From NCBI GenBank assembly GCA_029582155.1, contig CM055905.1, forward strand, positions 2,655,920-2,719,919: DNA of 64,000 nucleotides. Direction: 5' to 3'. Shown piece by piece: positions 1-13,600 of this stretch; position 1 is the stretch's first letter; every line of letters starts with the position of its first letter. Source of the stretch: Panopea generosa. Its lineage: Eukaryota; Mollusca; Bivalvia; Adapedonta; Hiatellidae. Both the position numbers and the translations under genes were made by a program. Below the pieces are notes generated by a model that saw nothing but the letters and a program-made list of their open reading frames with translations, searched no databases and had not been told where the DNA came from.

Positions 1-84
1 CCGTATATATTATCTAAATTTATTGAATTTTTATTGGCCTCGTAAAAATATACCAAAGATAGTTTTACTATACAAATTTACTCA

Positions 85-245
85 AAGTGAACCGGTAGTG
101 TTGGCAATTCACGCCAGAGGTTGCGGGTTTAATCCCCAGCTCGATTCGACGCCTCTTTGAAAACAACATTCATTACTGGTTCTATCCAGGAGGCGGACTC
201 GAGACCAGTTCATATAAGCTTTAAGACAATTGTGTCCTGACCACA
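85..245 (+). repeat. tRNA-derived SINE, family A (decayed)
   Basis: A tRNA-like head with a B-box-like stretch (TTGCGGGTTTAATCC) is followed by a body reading 'CTGGTTCTATCCAGGAGGCGG'-like sequence. The same order (head, 'acaacatt', 'ctggttctacc', an aagcgg-like stretch) recurs at 6272-6470, and parts recur at 44420-44535 and 62755-62870. Orientation is set by A box before B box. The assignment rests on comparison of the copies within this window. Confidence 0.6.
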
Positions 246-268
246 TGTGCCTCCTATGCATATTTTCG

Positions 269-775
269 GTAAAGTCACTACCTGGAGTGACTGTTGTTAT
301 ACCTGACAGATGTGTGTAAAGTCACTGCCTGGAGTGACTGTTGTGATACCTGACAGATGTGTGCAAAGTCACTGCCTGGATTGAATGATGTGATATCTGA
401 CAGATGTCTGTAAAGTCACTGCCTGGAGTGACTGTTGTGATATCTGACAGATGTCTGTCAAGTCACTGCCTGGAGTGACTGTTGTGATATCTGACAGATG
501 TATAAGAAGTCACTGCATGAGGTGAATGTTGTGATAGTCCTGACAGATGTCTGTAATCTCACTGCATGGGGTGAATGTGGTTATACCGTACAGATGTCTG
601 TAAAGTCACTGCATTAAGTTATTGTGATACCTGATAGATGTCTGGAATGAATGTTGTGATATCTGCAGACATCTGTAAAGTCACTGCATGTAGTGAATGT
701 TGTGATACCTGAAAGATGTCTGTAAAGTCACTGCATGTAGTGAATGTTGTGAAACCTGACTGACGTCTGTACATT
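269..775. repeat. Tandem repeat, 47-bp unit, about 10 copies
   Basis: The unit begins TAAAGTCACTGCCTGGAGTG and ends TGACAGATGTCTG. Successive starts at 317, 364 and 411 give a 47-bp period. Units become more diverged and indel-rich rightward. It lies downstream of exon 5 of the minus-strand beta-lactamase-like gene, probably in the next intron. Confidence 0.85.
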
Positions 776-985
776 CACTGGGATCATGGAAGATTAACTA
801 GTACTCAAGAATACCCATGTCCGGAAGTTACTTATAACCTTCCCGCTTGAATCAGCGGTGAGAAACGAATGACAATGACTTTATGTCGTATATCAACAAT
901 TACGGCTTTTGTGGCCAGACGATGATTCGAACTCGTGACCCCTGAATTGAACGCGCTACTGACCGAGATAACCGGTCTGACTTTT
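776..985 (-). repeat. tRNA-derived SINE with conserved central domain (copy 1, minus strand)
   Basis: The reverse complement carries a tRNA-like head with B box GAGTTCGAATCATCG and then a central segment TTTCTCACCGCTGATTCAAG. It continues into a 'cttccggacatggg ... gagtactagttaa' tail. The same three blocks occur in the plus-strand copies at 33281-33555 and 35797-36056, so this is an inverted third copy. Bivalve SINEs with a shared central domain are known; membership is inferred. Confidence 0.7.
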
Positions 986-1501
986 TACTAATGTGCATAC
1001 ATAGAAGCAGTCTTTATATCTATCTACATATTTATTGATATATACAGTAGCTCAGGCTATATTCTCACATAAAGTAGTAATTAACATTAAACATATAACT
1101 CATATTACAAAAAAATACTATAAGTGTCATTTAAATACAAGTTATTACTTAATACAAGTAAATTCGTTCTTAAAGGATAGACATGAAAAATAACTAACGA
1201 TGTTGCTTATGACAAGTTGTGCTCATTAGAGGTGCCCGCTAATATTGTTTCACTGTATTAAAGCAGATGGCGATGTAGTGAAACTTTTATTGTCCATTTA
1301 CACCTGAGTCGCTTGTTCGGTCCCATACTAGACTTTCATTAACAACACACAGTCCTGGTTCTACCAGAAAACAATCAGACTAGGTAGCTATCAAGAAAGC
1401 AAGGCGTGATTCATTCGGAATACCTCGGGCACGCACTCTTTATTTGGAGAACTGAGCGAGGTGTTCTGAATGAACGTGCTTAGGTTTGTTTGAAAGCATA
1501 C

Positions 1502-1624
1502 CATATGGGCACGCCAGGTCTTCCAAAAACACCTTGGTAACATCCCTTCCTTGTGGGTCCGCTTTACGAATGAGCACATCAGCGTACATACCATACGTTA
1601 GGGCATGATATCCAAACTGGGAAC
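1502..1624 (-). CDS. Beta-lactamase-like gene, exon 5
   Basis: The acceptor TTTCAG precedes position 1624. The exon encodes residues from the G181 split codon through S182-QFGYHALTYGMYADVL to 'FLEDLACPYG'. The best donor is G|GTATGC at 1501/1500, which leaves phase 1. Without splicing there the frame runs about 20 more residues to a stop near 1440 and loses family similarity, so the donor is preferred. Confidence 0.85.
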
Positions 1625-4600
1625 CTGAAAGGAAAATATATTCAAGCAAAGGTCATCAATTTTTGCAATATCTCGTATCAAACTAAACCATATTCATTTT
1701 TTCCGTGTAATAACCTAAATATTTAAAAAAGATATCATTTGTGTTGGACGACCTTTGATAATAAACGTTTTTTATCAAACTATTATCAGAGATATTCACA
1801 GTTTTAGACAGGCATGTCAATGTATTTGGTTAATGAGTTTGTCTATATCATCAGATTGATAATGCGGCTCTGAAATTCATCCGGTGTTTCTCAATTCTTT
1901 CAGTATATTAGTCTACAATTGAACAGAAAATTATGTCCATTTATTATTTAATGTATATACATATTATACAACACAATACGTGTTGTATTGATTTTAGCTC
2001 TATTTTCTCTGAAAAAAAGCCACATACTCAATTACACTGCTGAGTAACATTTGAAATTGAAGCCTTAAAAATACTGAGGCTAAACAATAGAAAAAACAGG
2101 AGGTTTCTAATAGGTAACCTACTTTAAAATTGCAGTATGAACTGTTCCATGCAAAGCGCAAGTTAGTCCTTTGTGTAAAAGTGTGCAACCCGAGAAGTCA
2201 TATCGGGGCTAGCATGTCCAGCCACATGTTAATATTTTGTTTAAGTAATGAGTTTTAAGCCTAATGAAAGCCATTATTTATACTTCTATTTCTACAATTT
2301 TCCTCGGACCCCCATCAGCGGAAATGGGAATCACCCTCGTACAGCTTTGAGTAACTTCCAAATTTGCCACGCTGCGCCCTTGAATACACGTATATCATTA
2401 AAATGGTTGAATGGCCATCTGTGGCCGAGTGGTCCAAGACGCTGTCGTTTAACGACCATTAACCTCTCACCACTGACACCGAATGGTCATCCGTGGTCAT
2501 CCAAGCCGAGTGGTCCAAAGCGTTGTCGTTTAATGACCATATACCTCTCACCACCGAGGCCGTGATACGAGCCCAGTTTGTACCGAAAACTTCATGTGAG
2601 AAAGTTTGCCGATTATTTTCGGAAGGACGGTGGTTCTACCCATTTTCATTCTGATGTCTGAGTGTGATAAAACTGGACATGCTTATCAATGAAAATGGCG
2701 TTAAACTATCTGTTAAAATTTTGTATTATATAGATGTACAAGGTATGTCCAAAAAGTAATAGGACGACCCTGTCATTTTTATATTTAGGGTGTTACATGC
2801 AAACCAATGGTATCAATGGATAGATCGACACATCTTCTATTGTCATAAAACATCAAATCAACATTCGTCATTAAGTTCATGCAAAAGTCACCATAGTAAC
2901 ACGAGTTTAGAAGTACGGGCGACTTTGAAATAGGACGTCAGTTAAACAAACAAAATTGCCTTTGAAAGCAGACTTCCTCAATATCGTGTCATATATTATG
3001 AAATAAAAGTGGACGTCATTTCAGATCATGTGCGAATGTCGTTTAAAAATTCAACGTTATCGATAAACATTTGAAAATTGTGCGCACTTTCGAAAGAACA
3101 AGTGCGAATTGGAAAAGTAAAAAAAATGGACGACGTTACGCCTAGAGTAGAAATTTGGAGTGTCGTAAAATCTTGTGTTGGGTGTAATATGACCCCACAG
3201 GATACTCTGACGTTTATTTCACACAATTCTTTAACAGAAAGCATATCCAGGGGTCTTATCTATTGGTGGTACAAACGGGTTTCCAATGGTGAGACAAAAG
3301 TAACTGACCATCAGCGATCTGGACGACTGAAATATTCTGTGGGTTTCTTGGGATTCAAGTCAGATCTTGGTGAAAAGAGCATTCAGTGGTGTACGATATT
3401 GAAATTTTGCATGCTTAAAGTTCAAATATTGAAAAATATTCATGCCAAGTTTTGTTTGGATTGAAACACTAAAAGGCATATTTCTAAATGTGTCCTATTA
3501 CTTTTGGGAGGTACCTCGTTTTGCCACTAATGTGGTAATAGCCGCTATATTGTATGCATGTTTACAAGTCCTCTGTGGTTGAATGGATATTAAAATAAAA
3601 TTGGTAAACTTTTCTTCAAAACGTAAGCGACTTTTGAATGCATATTTCTATGGTTTAACCACAGGTCCTATCTTACTATAGCTATAGCTATTTGTAGTAG
3701 ATAATGGAAAGGTAGGACACTTTAAAAATACCAAAATCACTGAATCCATGATCCATGACCGAAGTCAATGAAATAAAGTTGTAGTGTAAGTAGAAAATAA
3801 TATTCTAAACATATACATCATCATGTAATAACAACAGATAAGTCGTGTTTTGCCTTTAATATTAATATTTTACGTTCCTAAACGATTCCAGCATTTGCCT
3901 TGCCTAGTTACTTCCGGTTGCACGCTGCGAATATCTAATATGATTTTGATTTGTTGCCGTTCGACAGATGGCGGGAATTACGTTTTCGATCTTTCCGTCC
4001 AAACACAATAACGTTAAATGATAGTTAAACATTATAAAACAATAACTATCTAATTGTTATCACCAAGGGTATATAATTTGACATGTTTTCACATGTTTAT
4101 TATGTAATATTTTTAATATATTCTAACCAAATTTCAAACCTTCAAAATGTAAGGTTTTAATTTTGGCTAATCATGCAATGACGACATATCTAATCCGTGT
4201 AAGTACCGGATGTGTACAGCCTTCGTAAATGAAGATTTGGTTTTCGCGGGAAAAAATGCATATTTCTTGCTAACTACTGTTTTCAAAGAGATTAACATTA
4301 GTCAGTATGTTTATTATGATTTTGTCCACGGATTAAATGTAGGATTTCTCGCTTCACACCTATATATTCTTCAAACCATATATGGTCATTTAGAAGTGTT
4401 CTACCTTTCCATTATTTACTATATATAGCTATCCAAAAGCTTTAGTAAGATAGGATCTGTGAGTTTAACAAGTCTCGAACATGGAACTTTAGCGAGACTA
4501 ATAAAAGTTGTTCTATGCTTCAACTCTTACCGGCTGGCCATAACGTTTCTTGAGCCGCTAGTATCCTTTCCACCTTTTCTGGATCATCTTTTATATCACG

Positions 4601-7600
4601 CAGTTTGACCAATTCGTCTAGTAGGATAAGACCTGCCTGTAGGACAGGACATATGAGTTAAGTTCTGTGTTAACATGTACTATAGAACCAAATATACAAC
4701 CAATTCTGGATCCACCTTTTCTGGATCATCTTTGATTCATCTAGGATAAGACCTGCCTGTAGGACAGGACATACGAGTTAAGTTCTGTGTTAACATGTAC
4801 TATAGAACCAAATATACAACCAGTTCTGGATTCACCTTTTCTGGATCATTTTTTTATTCATCCAAGATAAGACCTGCCTGTAGGACAGGACATACGAGTT
4901 AAGTTCTGTGTTAACATGTACTATAGAACCAAATAAACAACCAATTCTCTGGATCATTTTTTATTCATCCAGGGTAAGACCTGCCTGTAGGACAGGACAT
5001 ACGAGTTAAGTTCTGTGTTAACATGTACTATAGAACCAAATATACAACCAGTTCTGGATTCACCTTTTCTGGATCATTTTTTTATTCATCCAGGATAAGA
5101 CCTGCCTGTAGGACAGGACATACGAGTTAAGTTCTGTGTTAACATGTACTATAGAACCAAATATACAACCAGTTCTGGATTCACCTTTTCTGGATCATTT
5201 TTTTATTCATCCAGGATAAGACCTGCCTGTAGGACAGGACATACGAGTTAAGTTCTGTGTTAACATGTACTATAGAACCAAATATACAACCAGTTCTGGG
5301 TTCACCTTTTCTGGATCATTTTTTTATTCATCCAGGATAAGACCTGCCTGTAGGACAGGACATACGAGTTAAGTTCTGTGTTAACATGTACTATAGAACC
5401 CGATATATAAGTGCGACATATTTGCATGTAGTAGAACTACTGTTGATTTGTAATAGACTCATAAAACCGAGTTGTGTTCCTTGGTTACATTCTGGAATTT
5501 CAAGTTTTTCCAACTCAAGTAAAGCTGGTGGTAGTTATGCAGTTGTTGTGGCCTCTATCCCTAGCTGGGCCCAAAACCACACTCAGTACTGCTTCTACTA
5601 GGTAAAACTACATATGAAGTGCATCAAACATCAATGCATTAAGTAGTTATAAAGTATGACGTACAACAAAGTGACAGCAGTTCAAAAAACTAAGTTTTTG
5701 GTTAAACAAAACTTGGCTCTCTTTTCCCTGTCATAACAGCCTACACCGATCCGGTATAGATAATATTAACACCATTAAAACATCATTGGTTGTTAATCAA
5801 TACTGGGTAAACTTTCTATTGACATGAGATTGTTTTTTATTGCAACGCATTCTGTATTTCAACACTCTTTTTTCTGTAAAATTTATGCTATTGTGATCAA
5901 ACACACGTCAAATATAGTAAATACAGTAAGGTATTCGTGTATTAAAAAGATACATTGAAAGCCCCGATTGCAATTTAGGTTATAACTCTGTTTAATTCCA
6001 AATCAGCAGTAGATCTACTTTTACACCATGCATATGTATCACACTTTAACAGGAATATGGTCGCAAGATGTGTGTGCATAAACTCCCATAAAATATATAA
6101 TATTCAAACAGCAAGAGATATGTGTATTCATATTGTGCGAGGTAATATCAAGCATACACGTATGTGTAGTTCAATACAAATATTTACCCTTAACACTTTT
6201 TTAACATGAAACGACACACATACACATAGTTATATCTGACATATGTTCGTAATCGGGTATGCAAAATAGAAGCGGGGTGGTAGCCAAGTGGATAGCGTAT
6301 TGGCCGCTCACGCTAGAGGTTACGGGTTCAATCCATCTCGATCTGTTGGCCTCTCTAAAACAACATTGAGTGCTGGTTCTACCTGGGAAGCGGTCTTGGG
6401 AGCATTTCATATAATCTCTGAGCTAATTACGCAATTCGAGCTAAAATACATTAATATACACTAAAATAGATAAACATGTATGTGTTTAACCGTGACAATA
6501 AATGGCGACATATTTACCTGGTGACTGAGAAGCATGCCCACGGTTATATTGCCCTTTCCCTTTTGTCCAAACTCCGGCCAGTAGTCAGCCACCGGTCTAT
6601 TGTAGTCCAGTAAGCCCCTAAAACAAGAACCGATACATTATGTCTGGTTGGCCTAACCGTGAAAAGTATTAGTCACCCGGTTTATTCACAGCCTTGTCCA
6701 TAATCCGGGTATATGGACATTTATAGGTTAAACTTTATCAAATTTTAAATTTAAACAGCGGTGTTTGTTAAGTTAGGTTATACACATACGTGTGTATACA
6801 TATCTTTTAGCCGAAGGCTATGTGATAGTGCTGTGTCCGTCGTTTGTCGTCAACAATTGGCTACAAACGACATAATTTCTTGTAACATCACGTGTAATGA
6901 TGTCGTTTGAAGCCAATGGTTGAAGACAGATGACATCATTTCTATAACAGTATGACAATTTTCACCAAATTGTGTGAAGTATTGTTGCATGAAGCTCTCT
7001 GAAGTTGTTACCCTGGAGGCAAATTTAGCCCAGTCCCAGGGGCGTACCAGTTTTTCTTCAAATTTTCAAAAAACTTCTTGTATGAAATTACAAGTCCTGG
7101 ATCATTGTGATTTAGCATGTTGTATCATATAATCATTCTTTTATCAGAGTTGTTCAAGTCATGGCCCTATATTCCGTATTGGCCCCATCTGGGGAACTTA
7201 TCAGTTTAACAGACGGAAATTGTGATTGAACAATCTTTTCTCAAGGCGGACCAACAAAATGTGTTCATACTTAGTAAAAATGATCCAAATGAATTGGGGT
7301 TTCCAGTTTGTTAAACTTAAGGGGCTAGGGACTGTTTGGGCTCATTAAGGCGACTTTATGTTTGACATAGAAATACATCTATTAGACATTTTGGAAACTA
7401 TTCCATTCTTTTTGTGCCTTGGGCATTGCTTATGCATAATAGTTGAGGATTGAACTCTTTAGAGGGGATTTGCTACCATAACAAGAGGCCTGTAGGCCTT
7501 AACGGTCACCTGATTATCCAAATAATATTCATATAAGTCTATTCAGTCATAAGAAATATAAAATATTTGTCAATTCCTCTTATATAGATTTAGTAAAGTA

Positions 7601-10600
7601 GGATTCTTAAAGTTTATCTTGAATATGACTGTTTTGGCCCCACCCGCCCCTAAGACCTCATAGAGTGAGGGGCCATGAAATTCACATAGGTATTAACCGT
7701 CATGTTAGCAAAAACAAATCTCACCAAAAAACAAATTTGTATTTCTGAGTGCTTCCTATAATCAGAAGAAGAGTTTCAAAAGTTACCTTTAATTTTTTAG
7801 GCCCCACCACCAGGGCCAGACCGTGAGTCCAGGGAAAATCACAATTTCTGTAAGGGACCCATATGTGTTCATAATTATACTCACTATTTGTTTCCTAGTG
7901 CTTCCTATATTAAGAAGAAGATGTTTTAATAAATATATCCATATGTTGAAATCCTATGAAAGTCACTTTTTTAACACCAGTGATGTCTTATTGCAGTATA
8001 TGCTATGTCTACTTGTGATCTTCTCATTTGCAGCAATAAATCACAACCACTAAGTTTACCTTGAATTTGACTGTTTTGGCCCCGCCCCTAAGGCCCCAGG
8101 GGGTGGAGACCATGCAATTCACAAATTTGATTCACCCTTAGGTACCAAACCTGCATACAATATTTCGTTAAAATTGAGCTTACGTTTTTTCAGAAGTCGA
8201 AAATGTCAATTGTTTACGAATGAACTAAAAAATGTTAGGTCCCACCCCCAGGACCAAACCGCGAGACCCAAGGACATAAATTCATATTTTTATAAAGGAC
8301 CCATATATGTCCATAATCATGCTCATCATTTGTTTCACAGTACTACCTATATTAAGAAGAAGATTTTTAAAGTTTACCTTGAATCTGACAGTTTTGGCCT
8401 CATCCAAATGTCCCAAAGGGGTGGGGAACATGCAATTCACAATTTTGATTCACCCTTAGGTACCAAAGCTGCGAGATTTCATTACGATTGAACTTAAGAA
8501 GTCTAAAATGCCAGTTGTTTACGGAAGCACGACGCACACCACACGACGACGGAGAAAAGGCGATCGCAAAAGTTTCATTGGGACAAAATCTCAGGTGACC
8601 TAAAAAAAGCAAGCAGGACCCCAAAAAGGGATAAAATTGGGAATTTTCTCTTCTTCTCGTAAACTGATAATCATATTGTTTATATTTAGTATAAATGATC
8701 CATATAAACAATGTTTTTTAAAATCATTTATAAGAGCTTAACGTTTGATTCGGTATAGTAAGACATTTTTACGTGGGAATGCTATAGGAATTGGTTCACA
8801 CATTTTTCTATAAATTATTCATCGGCTTAGTCCATTTCAAATCGAAAAGAAGGTAACATCAGGTGATCGACTTAGGCGCATTTGTATCTTTAGTTTATTA
8901 AAGCGTTCAACCTTTGAACCATACATCATTTTCATACGTTTCTACATGTAAATCATACACTATCATGGTTTTCTAAATATAAACAATATATATATATACA
9001 ATACGCGTATATATAGTTTACGTTTTTCATTTATAGATCATACAAAATATTTTTACCTTTCTACTTGTCAAAGAATACACCGTCATGCTTTTCTATACGT
9101 GAACCATATATATCTTAACTTTTCTACTCGAGAATAATACATCATCTTACATTTTTATTGATAAACCATAAAACATCTTACATACGTATGGACCATATAA
9201 TTCTACATGTAGGTCATATATAATCTTATTTTTCTACTGGTGCACCATACAACATATCACTTTTCTTCTTGTGATTCATACATAATCTTTCCTTTCTACT
9301 TGTGAGCCATACGTCATCTTACTTTTCTACTTGTGGACCATACATAATCTTACATTTCTACTTGTAAACCATACATAATCTTACATTTCTACTTGTAAAC
9401 CATATATAATCTTACTTTTCTACTTGTGCACCATATGACATATCACTTTTCTTCTTGTGAATCAAACATAGTCTTACGTTTCAATTTTAAAACCATACGT
9501 CATAATCTTACTGTTCTACTTGTGAACCTATCATCATGTTCCTTTTCTACTTGTGAACAATACATCATCCTTCTTTTCTACTTGTGAACCATACATCATC
9601 CTCCTTTTCTACTTGTGAACCATACATCATCCTTCTTTTCTACTTGTGAACCATACATCATCCTCTTTTTCTACTTGTGAACCAACCATCATCCTCCTTT
9701 TCTACTTGTGAACCATACACAATCCTCCTTTTCTACTTGTAAACCATACATCATCATCCTTTTCTACTTGTGAACCATACATCATCATCCTTTTCTACTT
9801 GTGAACCATACAGCATCCTTCTTTTCCACTTGTAAACCATGCATCATCCTCCTTTTCTACTTGTGAACCATACATCATCCTCCTTTTCTACTTGTGAACC
9901 ATACATCATCCTCCTTTTCTACTTGTGAACCATACATCATCCTCATTTTCTACTTGTGAACCATACATAATCCTCCTTTTCTACTTGTGAACCATACATC
10001 ATCCTCCTTTTCTACTTGTGAACCATACATCATCCTCATTTTCTACTTGTGAACCATACATCATCCTCCTTTTCTACTTGTGAACCATACATCATCCTCC
10101 TTTTCTACTTGTGAACCATACATCATCCTCATTTTCTACTTGTGAATCATACATAATCCTCCTTTTCTACTTCTGAACCATACACAATCTTACTTTTCTA
10201 CTTGTAAACCATACATCATCATCCTTTTCTACTAGTGAACCATACATAATCCTCCTTTTCTACTTGTGAACCATACATAATCTTCCTTTTCTACTTGTGA
10301 ACCATACATCATCCTCCTTTTCTACTTGTGAACCATACATCATCCTCCTTTTCTACTTGTGAACCATACATCATCCTTCTTTTCCACTTGTAAACCATAC
10401 ATCATCCTCCTTTTCTACTTGTGAACCATACAGCATCCTTCTTTTCCACTTGTAAACCATGCATCATCCTCCTTTTCTACTTGTGAACCATACATCATCC
10501 TCCTTTTCTACTTGTGAACCATACATCATCCTCCTTTTCTACTTGTGAACCATACATCATCCTCCTTTTCTACTTGTGAACCATACATCATCCTCATTTT

Positions 10601-13600
10601 CTACTTGTGAATCATACATAATCCTCCTTTTCTACTTGTGAACCATACACAATCTTACTTTTCTACTTGTAAACCATACATCATCATCCTTTTCTACTAG
10701 TGAACCATACATAATCCTCCTTTTCTACTTATGAACCATACATAATCCCCCTTTTCTACTTGTGAACCATACATCCTCCTCCTTTTCTACTTGTAAACCA
10801 TACATAATCTTACTGTTCTACTTGTGAACCAACCATCATCATCCTTTTCTACTTGTGAACCATACATCATCCTCCTTTTCTAATTATGAACCATACATAA
10901 TCCCCCTTTTCTACTTGTGAACCATACATCCTCCTCCTTTTCTAATTATGAACCATACATAATCCCCCTTTTCTACTTATGAACCATACATAATCCCACT
11001 TTTCTACTTGTGAACCATACATCCTCCTTCTTTTCTACTTGTAAACCATGTATCATCCTCCTTTTCTACTTGTGAACCATACATCATCTTCATTTTCTAC
11101 TTGTGAACCATACATAATTCTCCTTTTCTACTTGTGAACCATACACAATCTTACTTTTCTACTTGTAAACCATACATCATCATCCTTTTCTACTTGTGAA
11201 CCATACATCATCATCCTTTTCTACTTGTGAACCATACATCATCCTCCTTTTCTACTTGTGAACCATACATAATCCTCCTTTTCTACTTATGAACCATACA
11301 TAATCCCCCTTTTCTACTTGTGAACCATACATCCTCCTCCTTTTCTACTTGTAAATCATACATAATCTTACTGTTCTACTTGTGAACCAACCATCATCAT
11401 CCTTTTCTACTTGTGGACCATACATAATCTTCCTTTTCTACTTATGAACCATACATTATCCCCCTTTTCTACTTATGAACACTATATAATCCCTCTTTCC
11501 TACTTGTGAACCATACATCATCCTCCTTTTCTACTTGTTAGCCATACATCATCTTACTTTTCTATTTTTAAACCATACATCATAATACTTTTCTACTTGT
11601 GAAGCATACACAATCTTACTTTTCTACTTGAAACCTTACATAATCTTACTTTTCTACTTGTAACCATATCTAAATTTACTTTTCTACTTGAAACCATACA
11701 TAATCTTACTTTTCTACTTGTAACCATATATAAATTTACTTTTCTACTTGAAACCTTACATAATCTTACTTTTTTACTTGTTACCATACATAATCTTACT
11801 TTTTTACTTGTTACCATACATAATCTTACTTTTCCACTTGTAAACCATGCATCATCCTCCTTTTCTACTTGTGAACCATACATCATCCTCCTTTTCTACT
11901 TGTGAACCATACATCATCCTCCTTTTCTACTTGTGAACCATACATCATCCTCATTTTCTACTTGTGAATCATACATAATCCTCCTTTTCTACTTGTGAAC
12001 CATACACAATCTTACTTTTCTACTTGTAAACCATACATCATCATCCTTTTCTACTAGTGAACCATACATAATCCTCCTTTTCTACTTGTGAACCATACAT
12101 AATCTTACTGTTCTACTTGTGAACCAACCATCATCATCCTTTTCTACTTGTGAACCATACATCATCCTCCTTTTCTAATTATGAACCATACATAATCCCC
12201 CTTTTCTACTTGTGAACCATACATCCTCCTCCTTTTCTAATTATGAACCATACATAATCCCCCTTTTCTACTTATGAACCATACATAATCCCACTTTTCT
12301 ACTTGTGAACCATACATCCTCCTTCTTTTCTACTTGTAAACCATGTATCATCCTCCTTTTCTACTTGTGAACCATACATCATCTTCATTTTCTACTTGTG
12401 AACCATACATAATTCTCCTTTTCTACTTGTGAACCATACACAATCTTACTTTTCTACTTGTAAACCATACATCATCATCCTTTTCTACTTGTGAACCATA
12501 CATCATCCTCCTTTTCTACTTGTGAACCATACATAATCCTCCTTTTCTACTTATGAACCATACATAATCCCCCTTTTCTACTTGTGAACCATACATCCTC
12601 CTCCTTTTCTACTTGTAAATCATACATAATCTTACTGTTCTACTTGTGAACCAACCATCATCATCCTTTTCTACTTGTGGACCATACATAATCTTCCTTT
12701 TCTACTTATGAACCATACATTATCCCCCTTTTCTACTTATGAACACTATATAATCCCTCTTTCCTACTTGTGAACCATACATCATCCTCCTTTTCTACTT
12801 GTTAGCCATACATCATCTTACTTTTCTATTTTTAAACCATACATCATAATACTTTTCTACTTGTGAAGCATACACAATCTTACTTTTCTACTTGAAACCT
12901 TACATAATCTTACTTTTCTACTTGTAACCATATCTAAATTTACTTTTCTACTTGAAACCATACATAATCTTACTTTTCTACTTGTAACCATATATAAATT
13001 TACTTTTCTACTTGAAACCTTACATAATCTTACTTTTTTACTTGTTACCATACATAATCTTACTTTTTTACTTGTTACCATACATAATCTTACTTTTCTA
13101 CTTGTAACCATAGATAATCTTACTTTTCTACTTGAAACCTTACATAATCTTACTTTTCTACTTGTAACCATGCATAATCTTACTTTTCTACTTGTTACCA
13201 TAAATAATCTTACTTTTCTACTTGTAACCATACATAATCTTACTTTTCTACTTGTAACCATAGATAATCTTACTTTTCTACTTGAAACCTTACATAATCT
13301 TACTTTTCTACTTGTAACCATGCATAATCTTACTTTTCTACTTGTTACCATAAATAATCTTACTTTTCTACTTGTAACCATACATAATCTTACTTTTCTA
13401 CTTGTAACCATACATAATCTTACTTTTCTACTTGAAACCTTACATAATCTTACTTTTCTACTTGTAACCTTACATTATCTTACTTTTCTACTTGTAACCA
13501 TGCATAATCTTACTTTTCTACTTGTAACCTTACATTATCTTACTTTTCTACTTGTAACCATGCATAATCTTACTTTTCTACTTGTTACCATAAATAATCT

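Noticed and set aside
4210-4428. 72-codon open frame opposite intron 4
   Set aside because: No recognisable composition or partner exons; antisense to an intron.
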